Notes: generated by a model from the letters alone, not told the origin. 10,105 nucleotides of DNA from Oscillospiraceae bacterium (GCA_017472375.1 JAFUQL010000311.1:1-10105), one strand, 5' to 3'; shown: positions 1 to 6,310, counted from the stretch's first letter. Made by a program: numbers and translations.

Positions 1-1034
1 CCATCGGCGATGAGCGGGGGCTGAAAGCCGCCCTGCAGGCACAAAAGTGCTGGCTTTGGGCGGCGGGCGCGGTGCTGTTTGCCAAGGTGAGCTGGTCGGT
101 GGTCTGCAGCATCTATCTGGGCGGCGGCAGCGGGAGCGGCACATCGGTATTCACCAATCTGCTGAAGCTGGCCGAGCCCTGGCCTGAGCGTTATTCCATC
201 ACTCTGTTCGCCTTTCTGCGCGGGCTTCTGTACGACCCGGGCACCGATGCCCCCATCCCGGTCCCCATGCTGCTGTGGGTGGTGCTGGGCGCGCTGGCGC
301 TGGGTCTGGCCGGGCAGCTCCACCGCACCGCACGCCCCTCGCTGATGCGGCTGCGCCGGGGGCTTTCGCTGGGTTTCTTTGTGTACGCAGCAGGGCTTCT
401 GTACCTGTACTTCTTCCGGTTCAGCGAGTATGAGGGCACCCGGGTGATGTCCCAGCAGCGCTACCTGAGCAGTTGGCTGCTGGCCATGGCCGTGCTCGGC
501 TTCGGCCTGCTGCTGGACTGCGCCGCCCGCCGGGAGGTCAGCCGGCAGCTCCCCATGGCGCTGCTGGCCTGTGCTCTTCTGGTGTTCCCCTCCCAGACCA
601 AGGTCATCAACAATCTGGTGGCCGCCCCGATCCAGATCGCACAGGACCGCGCCGTCCGCCTGACCTACCCCACTGTGGAGACCTTCCCCACGGCGCTGGG
701 CGAAGGCGACCGGGTGTATTTTGTCGGCGAGGACACCGCCGTATATGAGAGCCTGTGCGCCCGCTATTGCCTGTACCCGGCGGTGTGCGATGCCAGCCTG
801 GGCCACAACTTCCACCTGGGCGCGGGCTATGACGTCTGGGCAAGCGACGTGAGCGCCGATGCCTGGGCGGAAGAGCTGGCCGCCAATTACACCTATGTGT
901 ACATCTACAGCATCTCGGACGCCTTTGTACCGAAGTACGGGCACCTGTTCGCCGACCCGGCTTCCATCGCCGGCGGAGCCGTTTACCGGGTCGAGCCCAC
1001 GGCCGGCACCGTCTCCCTGGTGCGCATCAACTGA
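1..1034 (+). CDS. C-terminal part of a polytopic membrane protein, possibly a GT-C-like glycosyltransferase (5' partial)
   Basis: The reading frame is open from the first complete codon (position 3) to TGA at 1032-1034, so the true start lies upstream of the window; the GTG at 72 is only the first in-window start codon. About 343 residues are visible. Hydrophobic segments such as VPMLLWVVLGALALGLAGQL, LGFFVYAAGLLYLYFF and WLLAMAVLGFGLLLDC indicate at least five or six membrane spans. After the last span (ending near FPSQTK) comes a soluble tail of about 150 residues, probably outside the membrane, with a YTYVYIYSISDAFV stretch. An SQQRYLSSW segment before a membrane helix recalls the RY-type loops of large clostridial membrane glycosyltransferases that use lipid-linked sugars. 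That assignment is inference; no catalytic N-terminal DxD or DE loop is visible because the N-terminus is missing. A terminator follows directly. Confidence 0.6.
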   Translation, partial: IGDERGLKAALQAQKCWLWAAGAVLFAKVSWSVVCSIYLGGGSGSGTSVFTNLLKLAEPWPERYSITLFAFLRGLLYDPGTDAPIPVPMLLWVVLGALALGLAGQLHRTARPSLMRLRRGLSLGFFVYAAGLLYLYFFRFSEYEGTRVMSQQRYLSSWLLAMAVLGFGLLLDCAARREVSRQLPMALLACALLVFPSQTKVINNLVAAPIQIAQDRAVRLTYPTVETFPTALGEGDRVYFVGEDTAVYESLCARYCLYPAVCDASLGHNFHLGAGYDVWASDVSADAWAEELAANYTYVYIYSISDAFVPKYGHLFADPASIAGGAVYRVEPTAGTVSLVRIN

Positions 1035-1063
1035 GTGCGCCGGTCCTTTCTCAAAAACGCAGC

Positions 1064-1099
1064 GCCGCATCCGGGCATCTTCCCGGGTGCGGCTTTTTT
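1064..1099 (+). terminator. Rho-independent terminator of the membrane protein gene
   Basis: A 12-bp GC-rich stem (1064-1075 with 1082-1093, one G-U pair) and a 6-base loop are followed by six T residues at 1094-1099. It lies 30 bases after the TGA at 1034. An A-run at 1053-1057 on the other side makes weak termination in the opposite direction possible, although several bases separate it from the stem. Confidence 0.9.
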
Positions 1100-1184
1100 A
1101 TCCACTGCCGGCCCACTGCCCGCCGGGACGCAGCTTTCCGCGCTGCATCGGCGCAGTTGTTTAAAAAACGTTCAGAAATCAGCC

Positions 1185-1213
1185 TTTTCTTTTTCACTGG
1201 GATGCGCTATAAT
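1185..1213 (+). promoter_or_regulatory. Probable sigma-A promoter for the zinc-finger/galU unit
   Basis: A perfect TATAAT lies at 1208-1213. The -35 at 17-base spacing (TTTTCT, 1185-1190) is a poor match inside a T-rich tract. The promoter sits between the upstream terminator and the gene at 1268, and the expected transcription start near 1220 falls at the 5' edge of a hairpin (1219-1238). Confidence 0.65.
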
Positions 1214-1218
1214 AGCTT

Positions 1219-1238
1219 ATAACCCCGGACGGGGTTAT
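1219..1238 (+). other. 5' leader hairpin at the predicted transcription start
   Basis: ATAACCCC (1219-1226) and GGGGTTAT (1231-1238) form a perfect 8-bp stem around a GGAC tetraloop, about 6 bases after the TATAAT box. It therefore starts essentially at the mRNA 5' end. It could protect the transcript from 5' decay. The short TTTT after it is too weak for me to call it a terminator. Confidence 0.5.
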
Positions 1239-1267
1239 TTTGTGTGCCCGAATTTTGGAGGACAGTT

Positions 1268-2173
1268 ATGTTCAATTTTGAAGGCTGCAGGTGTGTCACC
1301 TGCCGTCAGACGCTGCAGCAGGGCGACGACATCGTAGTCTGCCCGGATTGCGGCGCCCCCTACCACCGCGAATGCTACGACCGGGCCGGCGTGTGCCTGC
1401 TGAAGGATCGCCATGCCCCGGATTTTGAATGGGTCCCCGGCCCGGACGAGCGCCCCGTACAGGAGGAGCCCGCCGCGGAGCAGGCAGACACCGCCCTGTA
1501 CTGCCCCAATTGCGGCGAGGGGAACCCCGCCGGCAGCCGGCAGTGTGCAAACTGCGGCGCGGTGCTGGCCGCCGGTGCTGTGTGGGATATGCCCTATGTG
1601 GACCCCAGCGAAACCGTAGACGGCATCGCATTGACCGACTGGGCTGCCTACATCGGCGGCGCTGCCCACAGCTATCTGTTCCGGTTCAAGCGGATGGCCC
1701 TCACCGGCCGCCGCATCGCTTTCTCCTTTTGGGCGATGATGTTTGGCCCGCTGTACTTCTTCTACCGCAAGATGTGGAAAGCTGCCGCCGTGTTCAGCGC
1801 CCTGTACCTGCTCACCGAGATCCCCTCGGTGCTGGCCCTGCTGGTGGTCACCGAGAGTCCCTTCTTCACCTGGCTCAGCTACGAGACCCTGCTGAGCATG
1901 AACAACGTCGCAGTGGTGCTTGCCTGGCTGCTGCGCGCAGCTGCTGCCCTGCTGGCCGTGGATCTGTACCGGCGGGATGCCGGCAGCAAGATCAGCCGTA
2001 TCCTGCAGCAGTACCCCGCCGGCCGTGACCGGCAGATCGCACTGGCGGTGCAGGGCGGTGTCAGTATGCCCGCTGTCATCCTGGCCATTACCGGCCTGCT
2101 GGTGCTGTGCTACTGCCTTGTGCCTCTGATGGGCCCCAACCTGTCCATCGTGTATGAAATGATGGGTCTGTGA
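1268..2173 (+). CDS. RING-like zinc finger, zinc ribbon and DUF2628-like membrane protein
   Basis: This 301-residue protein has three parts. Residues 7-43 carry a cross-brace type zinc finger (C9, C12, C25, C28, H33, C36, with C7 or C43 as possible extra ligands) around DDIVVCPDCGAPYHRECY, a close match to my memory of the prokaryotic RING finger family 1 (Prok-RING_1). Residues 78-95 form a zinc ribbon, CPNC then CANC. After a soluble linker, residues 151-300 hold about four hydrophobic spans; the first has FSFWAMMFGPLYFFYRKMWK, the signature seen in DUF2628 proteins. The start is ATG 1268, with GGAGG (1257-1261) 6 bases upstream. A GTG at 1244 in the same frame lies before this ribosome binding site and is rejected. 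galU follows after 52 bases with no terminator, so the two are probably co-transcribed. The biochemical role is unknown; cytoplasmic zinc domains on a membrane anchor suggest a scaffold or sensor. Confidence 0.85.
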   Translation: MFNFEGCRCVTCRQTLQQGDDIVVCPDCGAPYHRECYDRAGVCLLKDRHAPDFEWVPGPDERPVQEEPAAEQADTALYCPNCGEGNPAGSRQCANCGAVLAAGAVWDMPYVDPSETVDGIALTDWAAYIGGAAHSYLFRFKRMALTGRRIAFSFWAMMFGPLYFFYRKMWKAAAVFSALYLLTEIPSVLALLVVTESPFFTWLSYETLLSMNNVAVVLAWLLRAAAALLAVDLYRRDAGSKISRILQQYPAGRDRQIALAVQGGVSMPAVILAITGLLVLCYCLVPLMGPNLSIVYEMMGL

Positions 2174-2225
2174 CCCAGCGCTCCCGAACATGGAGCCCCA
2201 TAAACATTGAAAGGACGTATCGACC

Positions 2226-3095
2226 ATGCAAGTACGCAAAGCGATCATCCCCGCCGCCGGCCTGGGCACCCGTGTGCTGCCCGCCACCAAGGCCATGCCC
2301 AAGGAGATGCTGCCCATTGTGGACAAGCCCGCCATCCAGTACATCGTGGAGGAGGCGGTCCGCTCCGGCATCACCGACATCCTGATCATCATCGGCCGCA
2401 ACAAGGACATCATCGAGGACCACTTCGACCGTGCCCCCGAGTTGGAGACCGCTCTGTCCAAGCCCGGCAAGGAGAAGGCTTTGGAGACCTGCCTGGGCAT
2501 CGCCGGGCTGGCCAACATCTTCTTTGTGCGCCAGAAGCAGACCCTCGGCCTCGGCCATGCGGTGCTGATGGCAAAAGCCTTCACCGGCGACGAGCCCTTC
2601 GTGGTCATGTATGGCGACGATGTGATCATGGGCGAGGACCCCGCCGCTCTGCAGCTCATTCGTGCCTTTGAGGGGTTCGGCCGCCCTGCCGTGGCCGTCA
2701 ACCCCGTGCCCATGGAGGATCTGGCCAAGTACTGCTCCATGAAGGCCGAACCCATCCGGGACAACTATTACTATGTGGATGATATGATCGAGAAGCCGAA
2801 GCCCGGCCAGGAGTTCTCCAACCTGTCCATTCTGGGCCGCGTGCTGCTCACCCCTGAGATCTACACCATTCTGGAGCACACCAAGCCCGGTGCCGGCGGT
2901 GAGATCCAGCTGACCGATGCCATGGCCGAGTACGCCCGCGCCCACGGTGTCACCGCGGTGGATTTCACCGGCAAGCGGTATGACATGGGCAACAAGCTGG
3001 GTGTGATGCAGGCGCAGGTGGAGACCGCCCTGAAGCACGAGGAGATCGGTGCGGACTTCCGCGCCTGGCTGAAGGAATTTGCTGCCACCCTGTGA
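2226..3095 (+). CDS. galU: UTP--glucose-1-phosphate uridylyltransferase
   Basis: The enzyme makes UDP-glucose and pyrophosphate from UTP and glucose-1-phosphate in the cytoplasm, supplying cell-envelope glycan synthesis and the Leloir pathway. The 289-residue length is normal for GalU/GtaB. The nucleotide-binding signature GLGTRVLPATKAMPKEMLP is at residues 12-30. Further family motifs follow in order: QTLGLGHAV, the metal-binding YGDD, the sugar-phosphate-binding MIEKPKP, and PGAGGEIQLTDAM near the C-terminus. These features separate it from RfbA-type glucose-1-phosphate thymidylyltransferases. The start is ATG 2226, with AAAGGA (2210-2215) 10 bases upstream, a slightly long spacing. It is the second gene of a unit with the zinc-finger membrane protein and is closed by the terminator at 3123-3158. 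The next gene, galT, belongs to the same sugar-nucleotide network but has a separate leader. Confidence 0.96.
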   Translation: MQVRKAIIPAAGLGTRVLPATKAMPKEMLPIVDKPAIQYIVEEAVRSGITDILIIIGRNKDIIEDHFDRAPELETALSKPGKEKALETCLGIAGLANIFFVRQKQTLGLGHAVLMAKAFTGDEPFVVMYGDDVIMGEDPAALQLIRAFEGFGRPAVAVNPVPMEDLAKYCSMKAEPIRDNYYYVDDMIEKPKPGQEFSNLSILGRVLLTPEIYTILEHTKPGAGGEIQLTDAMAEYARAHGVTAVDFTGKRYDMGNKLGVMQAQVETALKHEEIGADFRAWLKEFAATL

Positions 3096-3122
3096 GCCAC
3101 CTCTGATCAAGATCATTGCATC

Positions 3123-3158
3123 CGCCCGCTTCGGCTTTTGCCGGAGCGGGCGTTTTTT
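3123..3158 (+). terminator. Rho-independent terminator after galU
   Basis: A 13-bp stem (3123-3135 with 3140-3152, one G-U pair) is closed by a TTTT loop and followed by six T residues (3153-3158). It begins 27 bases after the galU stop and separates galU from the galT leader. Confidence 0.93.
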
Positions 3159-3167
3159 GTGCGCTCG

Positions 3168-3219
3168 TTTCACGCTCCCCCTCGCTTTCACTCATTAAAG
3201 AACGGTGAAATGCGTGAAA
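3168..3219 (+). promoter_or_regulatory. Nested inverted repeats of TTTCAC/GTGAAA upstream of galT
   Basis: TTTCACGC (3168-3175) is the exact reverse complement of GCGTGAAA (3212-3219). Between them lies a second pair, TTTCAC (3186-3191) and GTGAAA (3205-3210). So four copies of one hexamer occur in 52 bases, two in each orientation. This may be a multi-site operator for a regulator of galT, or a branched RNA structure if transcription starts upstream. The function is inferred from position only. Confidence 0.4.
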
Positions 3220-3241
3220 ATGTCAAAAACAAGGCGCAATC

Positions 3242-3267
3242 GCACATGGAAAAACCGTGCTTTTTTT
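3242..3267 (+). terminator. Weak terminator-like or attenuator-like hairpin in the galT leader
   Basis: GCAC (3242-3245) pairs with GTGC (3257-3260) and GG (3248-3249) with CC (3255-3256). The loop is AAAAA, and seven T residues (3261-3267) follow at once. The stem is short and has an AT bulge, so termination would be inefficient. It matters only if a promoter lies upstream of it. Confidence 0.25.
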
Positions 3268-3275
3268 GATATGGT
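3247..3275 (+). promoter_or_regulatory. Candidate galT promoter
   Basis: TATGGT (3270-3275) is a fair -10, and TGGAAA (3247-3252) at 17-base spacing matches four of six bases of TTGACA. The strong terminator upstream means galT needs its own promoter somewhere in 3159-3325, and this is the best candidate I see. It overlaps the terminator-like hairpin at 3242-3267, so only one of the two readings is likely to be right. Confidence 0.3.
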
Positions 3276-3338
3276 TAGGGTGAGAGAAGATGGCCGCACT
3301 GCGGCTTTCCGGATGGAACAGTGAGAGGAGACTGAACC

Positions 3339-4871
3339 ATGAACGCTGCCTATGAGATCGAACGCCTGCTGCAGTTCGGCCACAAGCACGGCCTTGTGAA
3401 AGGGCTGGATGTGATCGTGGCCCGCAACCAGCTGCTGGACCTGTTCCGGCTGGATGCCCCCTATGAGGGCGAAGTGCCGGAAGAAGAGTTCGAATACCCC
3501 ACCCAGCTGCTGGAGGGCCTGCTGGACCTCGCCGCAGGGCAAGGGCTGTTCGACAACTCGGTGTACAACTACCGGGTGAATTTTGAGGCCCGCATCATGG
3601 GCTGCATGATGCCCGGCGCCCAGGAGACCGCCCGCCGCTTTGAAGAGCTGTTCCAAACGCAGGGTGCGAAGGCCGCCACCGACTGGTTCTACAAGCTGTG
3701 CATCGACTCCAACTACATCCGCACCGCCCAGATCGCCCAGAACATCCAGTGGAGCACCTCCACCCCCTACGGCGAGCTGGAGATCACCATCAACCTGACC
3801 AAACCTGAGAAGGACCCCAAGACCATCGCACTGGAGAAGCTGCAGCCCCAGACTGCCTACCCCAAATGCATGCTGTGCCGGGAGAACATCGGCTATGCGG
3901 GCCGCATCAATTTCCCCGCCCGGCAGACCCACCGCATCGTGCCGGTGAAGCTGTGCGGCGAACAGTGGTACTTCCAGTACAGCCCCTATGTCTACTTCAA
4001 CGAACACTGCATCATCCTGTGCGAGGAGCACACGCCCATGGAGATGGACCGCCGCACGCTGGCCAAGATCATGGACTTTGTGCAGCAGTTCCCTCATTAC
4101 ACCTGCGGCAGCAATGCCGACCTGCCCATCGTGGGCGGCAGCATCCTGAGCCACAGCCATTTCCAGGGCGGCAGCTACGAATTTCCCATGACCCGCGCCA
4201 CGCTGGCCGCCCCCTTGCACTGCACCGGGCATGAGGGTGTGCGGGGCGGCATCCTGAACTGGCCGGTGTCCACCATTCGGCCGGAGAGCCATGACCCCGA
4301 CGCCCTGCTGGCTGCGGCAGGCGATGTGCTGGAGGCCTGGGCCGGCTACACCGACGAGAGCGTGGGCATCCTGGCCCGCAGCGGCGAGGTTCGCCACAAC
4401 ACCGTCACCCCCATCCTGCACTTTGACGGGGAGCGGGGCTATGTGATGGACCTTGCCCTGCGCAACAACCGCACCAGCGAGGAGTACCCCGACGGCATCT
4501 TCCACCCCCACCCGGAGTGGCACAACATCAAAAAGGAAAACATCGGCCTCATCGAGGTGATGGGCCTCGCCATCCTGCCCTGCCGCCTGAAGGAACAGAG
4601 TGCCGCTGTGTGCCGCATCCTGTGCGGGGCCGAACCCAACACCAGCCGGGAGGAGAGCAGCCCACTGGCGGTCCATGCCGACTGGATCGACGGGCTGATC
4701 GCCAAGTACGGCACCGCCCTGACCCCCGGAGAAGCTGAGCATGCGGTGCGCGGGGAGATCGGCCTTGTGTTCAGCCATGTACTGGAGGACGCAGGCGTGT
4801 TCAAGCAGACCGACGAGGGCCGCGCCGCTTTCGCCCGGTTTGCCGCTTGTGCCGGCCTTGCCGAGGGCTGA
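3339..4871 (+). CDS. galT: Galactose-1-phosphate uridylyltransferase, class 2 (Firmicutes type)
   Basis: GalT exchanges the uridylyl group between UDP-glucose and galactose-1-phosphate, giving glucose-1-phosphate and UDP-galactose, the central step of the Leloir pathway. The 510-residue protein matches the long class 2 family rather than the roughly 350-residue class 1 enzyme. The family's conserved block is clear: PYVYFNEHCIILCEEHTPM, then FVQQFPHYTCGSNADLPIVG, then SHSHFQGG at residues 271-278. The last is the nucleotidyl-transfer histidine motif (H272, H274), counterpart of the HPH motif of class 1. A CMLC pair lies at 177-180. The start is ATG 3339, with AGAGGAG (3324-3330) 8 bases upstream. 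It is a single-gene unit by spacing: galU ends 243 bases before it behind a terminator, and the rpsF promoter follows. No galK, galE or sugar transporter is next to it here. Confidence 0.95.
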   Translation: MNAAYEIERLLQFGHKHGLVKGLDVIVARNQLLDLFRLDAPYEGEVPEEEFEYPTQLLEGLLDLAAGQGLFDNSVYNYRVNFEARIMGCMMPGAQETARRFEELFQTQGAKAATDWFYKLCIDSNYIRTAQIAQNIQWSTSTPYGELEITINLTKPEKDPKTIALEKLQPQTAYPKCMLCRENIGYAGRINFPARQTHRIVPVKLCGEQWYFQYSPYVYFNEHCIILCEEHTPMEMDRRTLAKIMDFVQQFPHYTCGSNADLPIVGGSILSHSHFQGGSYEFPMTRATLAAPLHCTGHEGVRGGILNWPVSTIRPESHDPDALLAAAGDVLEAWAGYTDESVGILARSGEVRHNTVTPILHFDGERGYVMDLALRNNRTSEEYPDGIFHPHPEWHNIKKENIGLIEVMGLAILPCRLKEQSAAVCRILCGAEPNTSREESSPLAVHADWIDGLIAKYGTALTPGEAEHAVRGEIGLVFSHVLEDAGVFKQTDEGRAAFARFAACAGLAEG

Positions 4872-4919
4872 GCACCCGCTTTTTCTGCGGATTTTATGTG
4901 AATTTTTTCAAAAAAGTTA

Positions 4920-4949
4920 TTGACATCCCACCCGGGAGGTTGATATAAT
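4920..4949 (+). promoter_or_regulatory. Strong sigma-A promoter of the rpsF operon
   Basis: A perfect TTGACA (4920-4925) and a perfect TATAAT (4944-4949) are separated by 18 bases. A TGA just before the -10 box (4941-4943) gives the extended -10 form TGnTATAAT. This strength is usual for ribosomal protein genes. I see no clear terminator between the galT stop (4871) and this promoter, so some read-through from galT is possible. Confidence 0.93.
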
Positions 4950-4954
4950 AAGTT

Positions 4955-5004
4955 GCTGCCCTGCGAAGGGCAGCTTATCCTTGCCCCGGTATAGGGGCCA
5001 TAAG
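4955..5004 (+). promoter_or_regulatory. Structured rpsF mRNA leader, candidate S6:S18 autoregulatory element
   Basis: Two hairpins are visible. The first is a perfect 8-bp stem (4955-4962 with 4967-4974) closed by a GCGA tetraloop of the GNRA type. The second has an outer stem CTTAT (4974-4978) with ATAAG (5000-5004) and an inner stem GCCCC (4983-4987) with GGGGC (4994-4998), and ends 3 bases before the Shine-Dalgarno tract. A rival pairing GGGCA (4968-4972) with TGCCC (4982-4986) would break both. Bacterial rpsF leaders are known to bind the S6:S18 complex through a conserved CCG; a CCG is present at 4986-4988. Whether the fold matches that motif is not shown. Confidence 0.5.
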
Positions 5005-5027
5005 TCCAAAAGGAGGTGTACAGAGAA

Positions 5028-5312
5028 ATGGCTAAGTATGAGACCATGCTGATTACCAGCGCTGCTCTGGATGAGGAGGCTTCCGTCGCCCTGGTGGCGA
5101 AGTTCAAGACCCTGATCGAGAACAATGGTACCATCGATTCTGTTGACGAGTGGGGCAAGCGCCGCCTGGCCTACCCCATCAACGACGAGAACGAGGGCAT
5201 CTACACTGTGATTAAGTTCCAGTCTGCTCCCGAGTTCCCCGCTGAGCTGGATCGTATCTACAAGATCACCGATGGCGTTCTGCGCTCCATGATCATTGCC
5301 GAGGCTGAGTAA
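5028..5312 (+). CDS. rpsF: 30S ribosomal protein S6
   Basis: This 94-residue protein is the normal length for S6, which binds the central domain of 16S rRNA as a heterodimer with S18. Typical S6 stretches are MAKYETMLI at the N-terminus, VDEWGKRRLAYPINDENEG in the middle and ITDGVLRSMII near the C-terminus. The start is ATG 5028, with a near-complete anti-16S match AAAGGAGGTG (5008-5017) upstream. An in-frame GTG at 5016 lies inside that tract and cannot be the start. It is the first gene of rpsF-ssb-rpsR, a conserved order in Firmicutes, driven by the promoter at 4920-4949 and possibly controlled by its own leader. Confidence 0.98.
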   Translation: MAKYETMLITSAALDEEASVALVAKFKTLIENNGTIDSVDEWGKRRLAYPINDENEGIYTVIKFQSAPEFPAELDRIYKITDGVLRSMIIAEAE

Positions 5313-5331
5313 TCAGTCCCGATCCCCAGCG

Positions 5332-5351
5332 GCTGCGGTGTATGCCGCAGC
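5332..5351 (+). other. Hairpin in the rpsF-ssb intergenic region
   Basis: GCTGCGG (5332-5338) pairs perfectly with CCGCAGC (5345-5351) around a 6-base loop. No T-run follows, so it is not a terminator. It may be an RNA processing or stability element that adjusts ssb output relative to rpsF. It also contains the rejected ATG at 5342. Confidence 0.45.
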
Positions 5352-5380
5352 GAACATTGAGTCGAGGGAGGTTTGCTGAA

Positions 5381-5866
5381 ATGTTGAATGTTTGTGCTTT
5401 TGTCGGCCGTCTGGTGGCCGACCCCGAGCTGCGTCAGGGCCAGAACGGGACCGTCATTTGCCGGTTCCGCATCGCGGTCGATCGTGACTTCGTCCGTCAG
5501 GGCGAGCAGCGTCAGGCGGATTTCATCCCCTGTGTGGCCTTCGGCCGCACCGGCGAGTTCGTGTCCAAGTGGTTCCACAAGGGCTCCTGGATCGCCGTGG
5601 ACGGCCGCCTGCGCCAGGACAGCTACACCGACAAGACCGGTGCCAACCGCACCAGCTATGAGGTGAATGTCAACAACGTCAGCTTCGTTGGCAACAAGAG
5701 CGACAATCAGTCCGGCGGCAGCAACTACGGCGGTTACGCCCCCGCTCCCGCGGCCTCTTCCAACATGGGCAGCCAGCGCCCGGTCTCCGACCCGGTGCCC
5801 AGTTATTCTTCCGGCAGCAGCGATGATTTCGCTGTGATCGACGATAACGAGGATCTGCCCTTCTAA
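5381..5866 (+). CDS. ssb: Single-stranded DNA-binding protein
   Basis: SSB coats single-stranded DNA as a tetramer during replication and repair and recruits partners through its C-terminal tip. Residues 1-106 or so form the OB fold, opening MLNVCAFVGRLVADPELR and including FIPCVAFGRTGEFVSKW and GSWIAVDGRLRQ. A low-complexity Gly/Ser/Asn/Pro linker follows. The protein ends in DDNEDLPF, the conserved acidic tip used for protein partners. Length is 161 residues, typical for the family. The start is ATG 5381, with GGGAGG (5366-5371) 9 bases upstream. An in-frame ATG at 5342 would add 13 residues, but it has no ribosome binding site and sits in a hairpin. The gene lies between rpsF and rpsR in the usual operon. 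Confidence 0.97.
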   Translation: MLNVCAFVGRLVADPELRQGQNGTVICRFRIAVDRDFVRQGEQRQADFIPCVAFGRTGEFVSKWFHKGSWIAVDGRLRQDSYTDKTGANRTSYEVNVNNVSFVGNKSDNQSGGSNYGGYAPAPAASSNMGSQRPVSDPVPSYSSGSSDDFAVIDDNEDLPF

Positions 5867-5892
5867 ACAGAATCTGACAGGAGGTAACCGTC

Positions 5893-6150
5893 ATGGCTTT
5901 TGAGAGAACTGAGGGCGCCCGTCCCGGCCGCCCCATGCGCCGTGGCCGCAAAAAGGTTTGCAGCTTCTGCGTTGACCGCATTGACCGCATCGACTACAAG
6001 GACGTTCCCCGTCTGCGTAAGTATGTGAGCGAGCGCGCGAAGATCATTCCCCGCCGCGTCACCGGCACCTGCGCTTTCCATCAGCGTGAGCTGACCGTCG
6101 CCATCAAGCGCGCCCGTCACGTCGCCCTGATGCCCTACGTCAGCGACTAA
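5893..6150 (+). CDS. rpsR: 30S ribosomal protein S18
   Basis: S18 pairs with S6 on the 30S platform. The 85-residue protein contains the family core from CSFCVDRIDRIDYKDV through RYV-like KYVSERAKIIPRRVTGTC to QRELTVAIKRARHVALMPY. C23, C26, C60 and H63 are all present, so this looks like the zinc-binding (C+) form of S18 rather than the cysteine-free paralogue some bacteria use under zinc limitation. The N-terminus is basic, as expected. The start is ATG 5893, with AGGAGG (5879-5884) 8 bases upstream and 26 bases after the ssb stop. It is the last gene of the operon and is closed by the terminator at 6192-6228. Confidence 0.98.
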   Translation: MAFERTEGARPGRPMRRGRKKVCSFCVDRIDRIDYKDVPRLRKYVSERAKIIPRRVTGTCAFHQRELTVAIKRARHVALMPYVSD

Positions 6151-6191
6151 TCTGTCGCCCGCGTAAGCGCGACCATATCATCTGATATGCC

Positions 6192-6228
6192 AACAGGCCT
6201 GTCCCAAATGGGACGGGCCTGTTTTTTT
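6192..6228 (+). terminator. Rho-independent terminator of the rpsF-ssb-rpsR operon
   Basis: A 15-bp stem (6192-6206 with 6209-6223, one T-G pair and A-T pairs at the base) around a very short AA loop leads into a run of T residues to 6228. The top pair or two probably open to widen the loop. It lies 41 bases after the rpsR stop. Confidence 0.93.
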
Positions 6229-6247
6229 GCGTTCAAACGCCCTGCAG

Positions 6248-6299
6248 CCCAGACAATTAATCATTCGGAAACAAAAATCCAATCGGGGACAAACAATCC
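6248..6299 (+). promoter_or_regulatory. Candidate operator: direct repeats upstream of the ABC exporter operon
   Basis: Two similar units, CGGAAACAAAAATCC (6266-6280) and CGGGGACAAACAATCC (6284-6299), match at 13 of 16 aligned positions. A more degenerate third unit begins at 6248. The core ACAA recurs at 6253, 6271 and 6289, exactly 18 bases apart. The units lie just upstream of a possible -10 (TATGAT, 6305-6310) that has no good -35. The arrangement suggests a regulator-controlled promoter, but no regulator is encoded nearby. Confidence 0.35.
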
Positions 6300-6304
6300 C
6301 GCCG

Positions 6305-6310
6305 TATGAT
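6305..6310 (+). promoter_or_regulatory. Possible -10 box of the ABC exporter operon
   Basis: TATGAT differs from consensus at one base. The sequence at the expected -35 (around 6282-6287) does not resemble TTGACA. The operon needs its own promoter because a strong terminator ends at 6228 and the first gene begins at 6366. Confidence 0.35.

Noticed and set aside
5016..5027. GTG start that would add four residues to ribosomal protein S6
   Set aside because: It overlaps the Shine-Dalgarno tract itself; ATG 5028 gives the canonical S6 N-terminus.
5342..5380. Upstream in-frame ATG for ssb
   Set aside because: No ribosome binding site precedes it, it lies in a hairpin, and the OB fold begins at the ATG at 5381.
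6174..6189. Perfect dyad CATATCA-TC-TGATATG between rpsR and its terminator
   Set aside because: It is short and AT-rich with almost no loop, and lies within the 3' untranslated region; I see no reason to assign it a function.
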